Part shown: one piece after another, positions 9,941 to 19,321 of the stretch
How positions within the stretch are numbered: position 1 is the first letter of the stretch
How the letters are laid out: each line of letters begins with the position of its first letter
NCBI GenBank assembly: GCA_014382695.1
Contig: JACNJF010000035.1
Span: 1-42,457, forward strand
Direction of reading: 5' to 3'
DNA from: Gammaproteobacteria bacterium
Lineage (GTDB): Bacteria; Pseudomonadota; Gammaproteobacteria; GCA-001735895
DNA: 42,457 nucleotides
Notes under the pieces: model-generated
Databases searched by the model: none
What the model saw: only the letters and a program-made list of their open reading frames with translations
Told to the model about the DNA's origin: nothing
Position numbers and translations under genes: made by a program

Positions 9941-10141
9941 ATGCCGTATGTGAATATAAAGGTAACCAGAGAAGGTTTAAGCAGTGAAAAAAAAGCAGAG
10001 CTGATTAAAGGTGTAACAGAGTTATTAAGAACAACGCTGGGTAAAAACCCGGCCACGACGGTGGTCGTGATCGATGAGGTGGATACCGATAACTGGGGCA
10101 TCGGTGGTGAGCAGGTGACGGAATTGCGTAAAAGGCAGTAA
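9941..10141 (+). CDS. 4-oxalocrotonate tautomerase family protein
   Basis: MPYVNIKVTREG with catalytic Pro1; ~66 aa; SD ggagag. Confidence 0.9.
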   Translation: MPYVNIKVTREGLSSEKKAELIKGVTELLRTTLGKNPATTVVVIDEVDTDNWGIGGEQVTELRKRQ

Positions 10142-10143
10142 CA

Positions 10144-10182
10144 CTCGGGAAGCTGGCGACGTAGAGTCAGCAGCTTCCCGAG
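10144..10182. terminator. Hairpin between convergent genes, possible terminator without a clear U-tract
   Basis: 12-bp perfect stem CTCGGGAAGCTG/CAGCTTCCCGAG, 15-nt loop. Confidence 0.5.
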
Positions 10183-10198
10183 AGCGATCAGGAATCGA

Positions 10199-10912
10199 TT
10201 ACTTGCCCAGAATATCGAGCAGCTCAACCTCAAAAATCAAAGTTGAATTTGCCGGAATAGTGCTGACTGCTCTGGAACCATAAGCCAGATCAGGCGGAAT
10301 GAAAAAGCGATATTTCGACCCGGTTGTCATCAGCTGTAAACCTTCGGTCCAGCCACTAATGACACCGTTCAGCGGAAACTCAGCGGGCGTTCCGCGCTTA
10401 TAACTACTGTCAAACTCATTGCCATTGATCAGGGTGCCGGCATAATGTACTTTGACCTTGTCGGTGGCGGCAGGTTTACTACCGTTGCCTTCTGACAGAA
10501 CCAGATATTGCAGGCCACTGGCTAAGGTGACGACACCCGGATTGGAACTGTTCTGTTTAAGGAAGTCGAGTCCCTCTTTGCCGGCTGAAGCCAGGCTTGA
10601 TTTACGGTTTTGTTCTTTTTTAAGCTGAAAATTGGTCTGGAAGGTACGGATCATGGCGGTGGATTCTTCCCTGTCCATCAGCGAGTTCCCCTTGACCGCA
10701 TCCATGAAACCCGTGAACAGAACTTCAAGTTCAACGGGCATGCCCGCATCAACATATTGATTCAGATTCTGAGCCATCTGAGTGCCCAGATTTGAACCCA
10801 TTGCGTAGGCGATTTTCTGTTCTTCATTCATGGCGCTTTTTTCGACAGCCTGAGCAGAAAATGCTGGCAGTAAAAAAATAGTGGTTAATAGTGGTATGAC
10901 AAATTTTTGCAT
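10199..10912 (-). CDS. FKBP-type peptidyl-prolyl isomerase (FkpA/Mip-like)
   Basis: Signal peptide, N-terminal dimerization domain, VKVHYAGTLINGNEFDSSYKRGTPAEFPLNGVISGWTEGLQLM, IPANSTLIFEVELLDI. Confidence 0.96.
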   Translation of the reverse strand: MQKFVIPLLTTIFLLPAFSAQAVEKSAMNEEQKIAYAMGSNLGTQMAQNLNQYVDAGMPVELEVLFTGFMDAVKGNSLMDREESTAMIRTFQTNFQLKKEQNRKSSLASAGKEGLDFLKQNSSNPGVVTLASGLQYLVLSEGNGSKPAATDKVKVHYAGTLINGNEFDSSYKRGTPAEFPLNGVISGWTEGLQLMTTGSKYRFFIPPDLAYGSRAVSTIPANSTLIFEVELLDILGK

Positions 10913-10936
10913 TGCTCTTTCCAGTTATATGACAGT

Positions 10937-10967
10937 AAAAAAATCGGGCTGGAGCAATCCAGCCCGA
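10937..10967 (-). terminator. Intrinsic terminator for the minus-strand lectin-like gene
   Basis: 10-bp perfect stem TCGGGCTGGA/TCCAGCCCGA; on minus strand followed by T7. Confidence 0.9.
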
Positions 10968-10982
10968 GTACCCTATGTTTGA

Positions 10983-11627
10983 TCAGTCTGCGGCGAAGCA
11001 GTAAAACTTACCGGCTCCACCAGTTTTGATCAGTGCTTCCTGACTGCAGCCACGCGAAGGATGGGCAGAATTCCACGACAGGTTGCCGCCACCATGGCGG
11101 TCATGATGGCCTACCTGAGCGCTGCCTTCTGCGCTACTGGTCCAGTTATTACAGGTATGATCCTGTTCATCTGGAAAGTAGGCGCTACCATCTTCCTGAG
11201 AGCCAGTCAGAATATCGTGCTCATTCGGTTTGTCTGCACGACCCTTAATACGATTACCGGATTCGTCAAGAGCCGACTCCAGTGTAATCGTCCTGTTGTA
11301 TAGATGTAAATCTGATGGATTAGTTGCAATCAGTTCACCACGAGAATTATACCACGGCCCATTGCCGATGCGTGCACGTGCAAAGATACCGCGTTTATCC
11401 GTTTCTTCCGTGCTCAGATAGGCACGCCAGTCGCGTTGTCCTGCACCAACCGCAGTGGCGAGCTTTTTACAATGAGCGTCGGCTCCGGCCAGGCCGCCAA
11501 GATCGGCACCATTTCCGATTCCCGTGCTGGTGATAAAAAAGCCCATGGGCCTGGATTCGGCCTGAACAACAGCCGGGCCTGCCAGAACACTTATTCCGAG
11601 CACGAGTGCGATAGTATTTTGATACAT
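10983..11627 (-). CDS. Secreted lectin-like protein
   Basis: Signal peptide MYQNTIALVLGISVLAGPAVVQA; GADLGGLAGADAHCKKLATAVGAG...WRAYLST; DHTCNNWTSS; resembles C-type-lectin/endostatin-like fold proteins. ATG at 11627 with SD aaggag. Confidence 0.7.
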   Translation of the reverse strand: MYQNTIALVLGISVLAGPAVVQAESRPMGFFITSTGIGNGADLGGLAGADAHCKKLATAVGAGQRDWRAYLSTEETDKRGIFARARIGNGPWYNSRGELIATNPSDLHLYNRTITLESALDESGNRIKGRADKPNEHDILTGSQEDGSAYFPDEQDHTCNNWTSSAEGSAQVGHHDRHGGGNLSWNSAHPSRGCSQEALIKTGGAGKFYCFAAD

Positions 11628-11988
11628 TTTAAACTCCTTGAGTCGCTTGATGATACGGGCTTTGATGGCTGTAGGATCAGTCATCTGGTTTTATTAGAGG
11701 CCCGGTGCAGAAAGTATACACTGCAGAATTGTGAATAATCACCTGCTTTCTGCTGGCGCAGACAGGGTTGTTTTGTTGATGTTTTGCAGACTGTTGGAGA
11801 GTATCCTGTAAAGACGATCGGTTTAAGCGGTCGTCAGGGCGGCGATAGTTTGATAATGGTTATTGAAATTTTAACGCTTTAGCGCTGGAATGCCTTTATT
11901 GCGGCGCAACAATTGCAGTGCTAGTGTTGCAGCAGAGGCATCATTATCCGCCTTATTCATTGAATTTAAATACAACCCGGTACCCTTC

Positions 11989-14160
11989 ATGCAATATATT
12001 CAGTTAAAACAAATTAAAGTCGCACAGCAGTTAGTGAACTTTGTAGATGATAAAGTGCTACCCGGTTTATCGCTCAAATCGACAGACTTCTGGCCGAATT
12101 TTGAATCCGTGATTACGCGTAATCTGGCTGAAAATAATGCCCTGTTACTGAAGCGTGATGAGATTCAGCAGCAGCTGGACGACTGGTATCGCAGTCACAG
12201 CTACAACCAAAACGATCTCGGCGAGTACAAACAGTTTTTAACCGATATCGGTTATCTGGTTGAAGAAGGAGAAGACTTTAAGGTTTCTGTGGTGAATGTG
12301 GATCGTGAAATTTCAACCGTCGCAGCCCCGCAGCTGGTGGTCCCGATCAATAATGCGCGTTTTGCTCTGAATGCGGCAAATGCGCGTTGGGGCAGTCTGT
12401 TTGATGCGCTGTATGGCACCGACATGATCGCGGATAGCGGGATTACCGCGAAAGCTTCCGGTTACAATGAGAAAAGAGGCGAGCAGGTTTTCGAGTTTTG
12501 CCAGAACTGGCTGGATGATGTGCTGCCGCTGACGAAAGGTTCACATGGGCTGGTGGTGGAATATCACCTGCTCCAGCAAAACGGTAATAAGGCGTTGCAG
12601 ATGGAGCTGGCAGATGGCTCGACGGTTGCGCTCAAACGCCCGGAACAGTTTATCGGTTATGCTCAGAATAAATCCCTGGCGCTGGTTTTTGTACATAATG
12701 AACTGCATTTCGAGATCAGCATCAATCGGGATGATCCGATTGGCTCGTTTCATCGTGCGGGGGTGCGCGACATTATTCTGGAAGCCGCGGTAACCACTAT
12801 CGAAGACTGTGAAGATTCGGTGGCAGCGGTTGATATCGAAGACAAGATTGAGGTCTATAGTAACTGGCTGGGTCTGATCGATGGCAGTCTCAGTTTTGAG
12901 ATGAGCAAGGGCGGTAAAACCTTTACCCGCCGGTTAAACCCGGATCGCGAATACCGCGACACCCAGGATAGCCCGTTCAAGTTACCGGGACGCAGCCTGA
13001 TGCTGATCCGCAACACCGGAATCCACATGAAAACTGATCTGGCGTTGACGCTGGATGATCAGCCGTTGCCGGAAGGCATCATCGATGCGTTGATGACGGT
13101 GCTGATTTCACTGCATGATCGCAAATCGTCCAGAAAATTCAGCAATAGTGCGAGCGGCAGTATCTATATCGTAAAGCCGAAAATGCATGGGCCGCTGGAA
13201 GTTGCCTTCAGCTGCAAGGTGTTTGGCGATGTCGAAAAGGCCTATGGCCTGCCGACGAATACAATCAAGATCGGTATCATGGATGAAGAGCGGCGCACCA
13301 CAGTTAACCTGAAGGAATGTATCCGCCAGGCGCGTGAACGCGTGATCTTCATCAATACCGGTTTTCTCGATCGTACCGGCGATGAGATCCATACCAGTAT
13401 GGAAGCCGGGCCGATGCTGCCCAAGGCCGAGATTAAAAAGGCACGCTGGATCGGCGCCTATGAAAACTGGAATGTTGATGTGGGTCTGTTGTGCGGACTC
13501 GACGTCGCCGGTCAGATCGGTAAAGGTATGTGGGCTGAGCCGGATCGGTTACTGGAAATGTATAAAACCAAACAGGCCCATCCTCAGGCTGGAGCTAGCT
13601 GTGCCTGGGTGCCTTCCCCAACTGCTGCCACCCTGCATGCGCTGCATTATCACAAGGTCAACGTGAAGCAGATCCAGCAGGGTCTGAAACAACGTCCACG
13701 TGCCAGTCTGGATGATATTCTGTCGGTGCCCCTGTTGCCGGCCGAGCGTCAGCTAACGCCTGCGGAGATTCAATCGGAGCTGGAAAATAATGCGCAGGGC
13801 ATTCTGGGTTATGTGGTGAAATGGGTGGATACGGGGATTGGCTGCTCCAAGGTGCCGGATATCCACGACACCGGCCTGATGGAAGACCGCGCGACACTCC
13901 GAATTTCCAGTCAACAGCTGGCCAACTGGTTAAGACATGGTCTTTGCAGTAAACAGCAGCTGGTGGAAACCTTTCAGCGTATGGCGCGGGTGGTCGATCA
14001 GCAGAATGCGGATAGCCCAGGCTATATTGCGATGGCCGATGGTTTTGACGGACTCGCCTTCCAGGCCGCAATGGCTCTGGTACTCGAGGGTGCTGAAACC
14101 GCAAACGGCTATACAGAAGATCTGTTGCACGCGTATCGTCGCCGGGTAAAGACGGCCTGA
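11989..14160 (+). CDS. glcB: Malate synthase G
   Basis: 723 aa from ATG 11989; NNARFALNAANARWGSLFDALYGTD, RDDPIGSFHRAGVRDIILEAAVTTIEDCEDSVAAVD, FINTGFLDRTGDEIHTSMEAGP. Confidence 0.98.
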   Translation: MQYIQLKQIKVAQQLVNFVDDKVLPGLSLKSTDFWPNFESVITRNLAENNALLLKRDEIQQQLDDWYRSHSYNQNDLGEYKQFLTDIGYLVEEGEDFKVSVVNVDREISTVAAPQLVVPINNARFALNAANARWGSLFDALYGTDMIADSGITAKASGYNEKRGEQVFEFCQNWLDDVLPLTKGSHGLVVEYHLLQQNGNKALQMELADGSTVALKRPEQFIGYAQNKSLALVFVHNELHFEISINRDDPIGSFHRAGVRDIILEAAVTTIEDCEDSVAAVDIEDKIEVYSNWLGLIDGSLSFEMSKGGKTFTRRLNPDREYRDTQDSPFKLPGRSLMLIRNTGIHMKTDLALTLDDQPLPEGIIDALMTVLISLHDRKSSRKFSNSASGSIYIVKPKMHGPLEVAFSCKVFGDVEKAYGLPTNTIKIGIMDEERRTTVNLKECIRQARERVIFINTGFLDRTGDEIHTSMEAGPMLPKAEIKKARWIGAYENWNVDVGLLCGLDVAGQIGKGMWAEPDRLLEMYKTKQAHPQAGASCAWVPSPTAATLHALHYHKVNVKQIQQGLKQRPRASLDDILSVPLLPAERQLTPAEIQSELENNAQGILGYVVKWVDTGIGCSKVPDIHDTGLMEDRATLRISSQQLANWLRHGLCSKQQLVETFQRMARVVDQQNADSPGYIAMADGFDGLAFQAAMALVLEGAETANGYTEDLLHAYRRRVKTA

Positions 14161-14276
14161 TACCGGTAAAAAACTGGCGTGCTCAGGTAAGTGCTTACTA
14201 TACTATGCGCTTTTCCTGAGCCGCTTTCATCCATATTGATTCGCGCCGGGCAGAGCTAAAAACGCTGGAGCGAAAC

Positions 14277-15878
14277 ATGCAGCAACCATCAGAATCTGTA
14301 CCCGAAAAAACACCTGACCGGTTTTTTCTGGCCTATCTACTGCTAACCACGATGGTGTGTGGTGCAATGGTGATGGTAATCGAAGTACTCGGGTCACGTG
14401 TGATCGGGCCTTTTTTCGGGGTCAGTCTATTCGTCTGGACCTCGCTTATTTCCGTCGCGATGGTCGCGCTCGCACTCGGTTATGCGCTGGGTGGTGCGCT
14501 CAGTGACCGGCATGGAACCGCTAACTATCTGTATCTCATCATCTTTTGTGCCGGCGTACTGGTGTTTGTTATCCCCTGGTTGAAAACCTCCATCATCCAG
14601 TTTTCGGTTCCTTACGGTCTACGCCTGGGCTCGTTTATCAGCGCCAGCCTGTTGTTTGGCCCTTCCCTGTTTCTGCTCGGCTGTGTGTCTCCGTATGTGG
14701 TTAAAATCGCCACCCTCGGGATGAATAATCTGGGCAGAACCGTGGGTGGCTTCTATGCCGTTTCGACTATGGGTAGTGTGGCGGGCACCGTGCTCACCGG
14801 TTTTATCCTGATTGCCTATCTGCGTGTCGATCAGATTTTTATACTGGTAGGCTCTGTGTTGATGGGGCTTTCCCTGCTCTATTTCGCGTTGTTTATGAAA
14901 AAAACGCCACTGGCTGTAGCGCCGCTGTTGCTCCTGTTGCTGCCCTCGCCGCCTTCGCATACCAGTCAGAGTCTGCTGCTAGAAAATGGAACACAGGTAC
15001 AGCTGGTCGAGGCACGTGACAGTCATTATGGTTCGATTCGGGTGCTGGATTTCAGTGGTGACCGGTTTCAGTCGCGCGAACTGATGATCGACGGACTAAT
15101 TCAGGGCGGGATGGATCTGAATAGTGGCTACTCGACCTATGAATTTGTGTATTACCTGCAGCTCCTGCCCTATGCCATTCATCCACAGGGGCAGCGCGCC
15201 CTGATCATCGGTCTAGGTGCCGGCCTGATGCCGATGTGGTATGAGCGTCAGGGTATTACCAGTGATGTGGTGGATATAGATCCGGTGGTACTGGAAATGG
15301 CGCGCAAACACTTTGGATTTTCGATCCGTGGTGATATTTATATAGAAGATGCACGCTACTTTTTGAGCCGTAGTACGGCGCTTTATGACTATCTGATCCT
15401 GGATGTGTTTAACGGGGATACGACACCCGGTCATCTGCTGAGTGTTGAAGCGCTCAAACTGATGCGGCAGCGCCTGAATGCGCAGGGCGTGCTCGGTATC
15501 AACCTTGCGGGCTCCCTGCAAACCGAAAGCTTTATGACGGCTTCCATCATTCATACCCTGCGTCAGGTGTTTGATCAGGTTGAGGTTTATCCGGTGTTTG
15601 ACGCGCATAAAAGTCATGGCAATCTGGCGGTTATCGCGTATCAGGGGGAGCCGCGGCGCAAGCAACTGGATAAGATCAGCCAGCAGCCAATACATCCGCT
15701 GGCGCAACAGATCGTAAAGCAGAATCTATTGCGTCAGGTCGAGCCGGTGTCCAGCCGGGCTCCGATCATTCTCAGTGATGCCTATAACCCGGTTGATTTT
15801 TTCGACAGCTGGTTACGCGAGGAAGTACGCAGGGGCCTGATGCAACAGCAACAGGGCTACGCCCAGCTGGTGTATTGA
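14277..15878 (+). CDS. Membrane-anchored spermidine-synthase-like (fused MFS/SpeE-like) protein
   Basis: N-terminal multi-TM domain (~230 aa) plus Rossmann methyltransferase/SpeE-like domain ALIIGLGAGLMPMWYERQG...VVDIDPVVLEMARKHF. Confidence 0.87.
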   Translation: MQQPSESVPEKTPDRFFLAYLLLTTMVCGAMVMVIEVLGSRVIGPFFGVSLFVWTSLISVAMVALALGYALGGALSDRHGTANYLYLIIFCAGVLVFVIPWLKTSIIQFSVPYGLRLGSFISASLLFGPSLFLLGCVSPYVVKIATLGMNNLGRTVGGFYAVSTMGSVAGTVLTGFILIAYLRVDQIFILVGSVLMGLSLLYFALFMKKTPLAVAPLLLLLLPSPPSHTSQSLLLENGTQVQLVEARDSHYGSIRVLDFSGDRFQSRELMIDGLIQGGMDLNSGYSTYEFVYYLQLLPYAIHPQGQRALIIGLGAGLMPMWYERQGITSDVVDIDPVVLEMARKHFGFSIRGDIYIEDARYFLSRSTALYDYLILDVFNGDTTPGHLLSVEALKLMRQRLNAQGVLGINLAGSLQTESFMTASIIHTLRQVFDQVEVYPVFDAHKSHGNLAVIAYQGEPRRKQLDKISQQPIHPLAQQIVKQNLLRQVEPVSSRAPIILSDAYNPVDFFDSWLREEVRRGLMQQQQGYAQLVY

Positions 15879-15888
15879 TAGACTGGGG

Positions 15889-16386
15889 CTAGAAAACTGG
15901 CACCAGATGATAGCCCTGCGCCTGATAGCCGATGAGTGAAATAAAGCCGTCACCAACCAGTGTCATGGGGGCGAAAATACTACTGTTATCGATACCGAAT
16001 ACGCGCGTCGCAACCGCACACACTTCCTGCCGAACCCCGAGTGCAGCTAGAGCCTCAACATTCGACTCTATATCCAGCAGCAGGCCTGCGGCAGACTGTT
16101 CCGTTTCTGCTGAAGGTGCTGAGCTAAGATATTTCACACTGGGCCCAATATAGACCAGTACAAAATCAGGCTTTACGCTCTGTGCCTGCAAGCCTTTTAC
16201 ACTGCCCTGTATAACCTGCAGATAAAAATTTAATTTTTTTGCATCGCCAATATCGATTAGAAAAACGCCCCTGGCGACTTTCAGATCGGCAAGTGCTGCG
16301 GCATCATTGATCACGGGGCTAGCGGATGTCGCACTGCTAAACGTCAGTATCAATAGTAGTGGCAGCAGGTATTGAGTCAGCTTCAT
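15889..16386 (-). CDS. Exported DsrE-like protein
   Basis: Signal peptide then alpha/beta domain DIGDAKKLNFYLQVIQGSVKGLQAQSVKPDFVLVYIGPSV...LGVRQEVCAVATRVFGID, DsrE/F-like. Confidence 0.6.
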   Translation of the reverse strand: MKLTQYLLPLLLILTFSSATSASPVINDAAALADLKVARGVFLIDIGDAKKLNFYLQVIQGSVKGLQAQSVKPDFVLVYIGPSVKYLSSAPSAETEQSAAGLLLDIESNVEALAALGVRQEVCAVATRVFGIDNSSIFAPMTLVGDGFISLIGYQAQGYHLVPVF

Positions 16387-16634
16387 GTTATTTCTCCGGT
16401 TTTAAGGGTATGTTTTAAAAGGTTTGTAGCAGGATTTAAATCAACCAGGGAACAGCTGGTCTTGCGTGTGACGGCACAATTTGTATCCAGTGGTTGAAAG
16501 TCAAACGAACAGCTTTTTTGCTGCAACATGCTGAAGTCCTCAGCCGGATAAGCGTTTTGTGGCAGGTTGGGTGGAAAGTATACGCAACCGACGCAGTGTT
16601 CATGTGCGGCGGGCAGAGTCGTTTCTGGTTTCAT
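16383..16634 (-). CDS. Small cysteine-rich hypothetical protein
   Basis: 83 aa with HEHCVGC, SC, NC and SC motifs; overlaps both neighbours by 4 nt (ATGA). Confidence 0.65.
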   Translation of the reverse strand: MKPETTLPAAHEHCVGCVYFPPNLPQNAYPAEDFSMLQQKSCSFDFQPLDTNCAVTRKTSCSLVDLNPATNLLKHTLKTGEIT

Positions 16635-17203
16635 GACACGGCTTTCCAGGAACAGCGCCAGAGCTGATCCAGATAATGGCCGGGGGGGTGTTGTAGAATC
16701 CCGTCCAGATGCGACGTGATCAGCCGTATGGCAGGGCCGAACAGGCAGCTGGAGGCAACCACAACATCCTGCTCGACGATTTCTCCGCGTTGTATCCCGG
16801 TTTCGACCATGCTGCGCATCATGTTAAAGGGTTCTGAAGAGCACACTGGGCGCTCCAGCGGAAGAAATTCGCGATGTTTGGTATACAGCATAAAGCTCAT
16901 GCTGTCGGGCTCCTGTTCGGCAAGCTGTAACAGCAGCGCTATCACCGCCCGGCAACGGTCATGCGCCGATTCATGGCGATTGATAATAGCCTCGAATTCG
17001 CTACACATCCGGGCAACCGTGGTTTGATAGAGCGCGCTTGCGACACCTTCCTTATCCTTGAAGTAGTGATACACCGAGCCGGTACTCACGGCTGATTCGT
17101 GAGTGATGTCGCGCATCGAGGTGCTGAAATAACCTTTTGCGGTAAACAGCCTGAGAGCGGCTGCTAGCACTTTATCGCGTGTGGTGAGGTTGCTGTTAGT
17201 CAT
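16631..17203 (-). CDS. TetR/AcrR-family transcriptional regulator
   Basis: N-terminal HTH RDKVLAAALRLFTAKGYFSTSMRDITHESAVSTGSVYHYFKDKEGVASALY; ATG at 17203 preferred over upstream TTG. Confidence 0.93.
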   Translation of the reverse strand: MTNSNLTTRDKVLAAALRLFTAKGYFSTSMRDITHESAVSTGSVYHYFKDKEGVASALYQTTVARMCSEFEAIINRHESAHDRCRAVIALLLQLAEQEPDSMSFMLYTKHREFLPLERPVCSSEPFNMMRSMVETGIQRGEIVEQDVVVASSCLFGPAIRLITSHLDGILQHPPGHYLDQLWRCSWKAVS

Positions 17204-17219
17204 GTTCTGGATATTAGAA

Positions 17220-17229
17220 CGAACGTTCG
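17220..17229. promoter_or_regulatory. Putative TetR operator (palindrome CGAACGTTCG)
   Basis: Perfect 10-bp palindrome 17 bp upstream of the tetR start. Confidence 0.55.
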
Positions 17230-17430
17230 ATTTAGTCAACTGTTGGAGTGATCAACCGGGCTCGTGGTTTAAAAATATGATGTCCGAGAGTTAAAATATG
17301 TCATCTAGCAAGGTAAAATTTAGCGCACCAGCTATGGGCGCGCGTTATTTGTACATGGCTCTGAGAGTAGAATGGTGTAGTATTTGAAGAATATGATATG
17401 AAGGGCAAATTGCTCTGTTAATCAACCAGG

Positions 17431-17457
17431 AAGCTCTGAAATACTCAGGGCTTTTTT
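17431..17457 (+). terminator. Intrinsic-terminator-like hairpin in the leader of the ParA-like gene
   Basis: AAGCTCTGA-aatac-TCAGGGCTT followed by TTTT, 18 nt before ATG 17476. Confidence 0.65.
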
Positions 17458-17475
17458 CTATTTGTGGAGTAAAAA

Positions 17476-18186
17476 ATGGGTAGAGTACATTTCATCGGTG
17501 GTGAAAAAGGCGGCGTTGGAAAATCCTTAACGTCCCGGTTGCTGGCACAGTATCTGATCGATCATGCCAGTCCTTTTGCAGGGTTTGACCTGGATCAGTC
17601 ACATGCCACCTTTTCACGTTTTTACGATGAATACACCGGGCAGCTGGTGGTGGATGACTTTTCCAGTCTGGACAGAATTCTGGAGTTCGCCGATCAAAAC
17701 CCGCAGCACGATATCATCGTTGACCTGGCCGCGCAGACTTCCCAGCGCCTGAACAAGTGGATCGACGATAGCGATGTAATGGGTGCTTTTGCTGAACTGG
17801 GTTATCAGGTTTTTCTGTGGCACGTGATGGATGATGGGCGGGATTCGATTAATCTGCTGGAAAAATTGCTTAACAGCTACACGCAATCGAGCCTGCGCTT
17901 TGTGGTGGTAGAAAACCTCGGGCGCGGTGATAATTTTGAAGGCTTTCTGCGCTCGCAAACCTTTCGTAAGGCGCAGTCACGGAATGCCGATTTTGTCACC
18001 CTGGATAAACTCGAAACCCGGCTTACACAAAAGATCGATTTTAATAACTTAAGTTTCTGGGCGGCCGCCAATGACCGTCAGCTGATTGGCTTTGTCGAAA
18101 GAAAACGCATGAAAGTCTGGCTCGATAATAACTATCAGCAGTTAGATGCCTTCCTCGCCGCACCGGCTAAAGTCACTGCTAAGTGA
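17476..18186 (+). CDS. Orphan ParA/MinD/CobQ-like P-loop ATPase
   Basis: Deviant Walker A GGEKGGVGKSLTSRLLAQYL; DLDQSHATFSRFYD; DIIVDLAAQTSQ. Confidence 0.87.
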   Translation: MGRVHFIGGEKGGVGKSLTSRLLAQYLIDHASPFAGFDLDQSHATFSRFYDEYTGQLVVDDFSSLDRILEFADQNPQHDIIVDLAAQTSQRLNKWIDDSDVMGAFAELGYQVFLWHVMDDGRDSINLLEKLLNSYTQSSLRFVVVENLGRGDNFEGFLRSQTFRKAQSRNADFVTLDKLETRLTQKIDFNNLSFWAAANDRQLIGFVERKRMKVWLDNNYQQLDAFLAAPAKVTAK

Positions 18187-18286
18187 TCAGGCCGCTCAGC
18201 GGGATTTTTAACGGCTAAGGTAATCTGCAGCGCGTTGTGTGATTCACCCGCACCACGCGCTGCAATCCGTCGCGTTAACCCTGGTT

Positions 18287-19162
18287 TTACTGGGCACCAA
18301 ATAGATTGAACAGATTAAGACTGTTTTTGTAGGGTACCTCGGTATTTGTACGCTTCTTTTTGTTAAGTAGCTCCAGATAAAACGACATTTTATGTTGCTG
18401 CAGGTTTTCCTCGGTGGGGCGCTGCTGGGTAAATCGGGTTGCGCGTAGCATGCTGTTTACACCTTCCAGCACTGAGTAGCGGGTATCGCTCTGGAGCAGA
18501 ATTTCCTTTCCACTGTGCCAGTAGATATCCAGATTATTAATATCCAGAGGATCAAAAGGCGGCACCAGTGGAACCACATCCAGTGGTGTCACCACCCGTA
18601 ACACGTTCAAGTGCTGATACTTACTGGCGCCAGCGATATTGGTGACCTTGGGCTGGCCAAAGGTAATCACCTGTCCAACCCTGAAGTGGTCGGCATCCAG
18701 GTACATCGCCAGCACCAGTGCCACCGCCCCGCCCAGACTATGCCCGGTAGTATTGATAACATAATCCTTTTTAAGCCGAGGTTTGATCTCGCTATAGATC
18801 TGTGCGCTTGCCGCTGAAAAGCCGCTGTGCAGGCGTATCCCGGTGTGCTGATCCTGGGTTAGTTTGAGCGACAGATCGACCATTGTATTTTCGGCATTCG
18901 AAGTCCCGCGAACCGAGATTAGCTGGGTTTTCGTCACATCGTTGGTGGCAATAAAATAACTCAGTTGAATTTCCGCAAGTGTATGAAATTGGGTGAGTTG
19001 GTATTGGCTGGACTGGACGAATCGATTGATATCGGCTTCCGGCAGATAAGCCGCATCGGCAAACTCGGCATACTCGATCAGTGTTGGAAAGTTAATCGAT
19101 TCTACGGGTTCAGTCGCATACAGGGCAGGCGTTAACAGTAAAAGTAACAGGGCAATTTTCAT
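18287..19162 (-). CDS. Secreted class 3 lipase-family protein
   Basis: Signal peptide; VRGTSNAENTMVDL; nucleophile elbow TGHSLGGAVALVLAMYL; TFGQPKVTN. Confidence 0.92.
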   Translation of the reverse strand: MKIALLLLLLTPALYATEPVESINFPTLIEYAEFADAAYLPEADINRFVQSSQYQLTQFHTLAEIQLSYFIATNDVTKTQLISVRGTSNAENTMVDLSLKLTQDQHTGIRLHSGFSAASAQIYSEIKPRLKKDYVINTTGHSLGGAVALVLAMYLDADHFRVGQVITFGQPKVTNIAGASKYQHLNVLRVVTPLDVVPLVPPFDPLDINNLDIYWHSGKEILLQSDTRYSVLEGVNSMLRATRFTQQRPTEENLQQHKMSFYLELLNKKKRTNTEVPYKNSLNLFNLFGAQ

Positions 19163-19321
19163 ACAGGATCAATGGCTTCCGGGTGAATAATTTGTGTTCG
19201 AATTGAGTGTGTTAGACGTCTACGCGCTAACAAAATAGGTTCTTAACAGCTAAGACCCGAAAAGAGGCTAACAGGTTCTTGTTATTTTCGCAGTGAGTGA
19301 ATATTTTCGGTGTTTGCTGGC

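Noticed and set aside
11813-11835. Hairpin GACGATC-ggtttaagc-GGTCGTC upstream of glcB as a riboswitch
   Set aside because: Short single stem with a wobble pair and no wider conserved architecture; likely coincidental.
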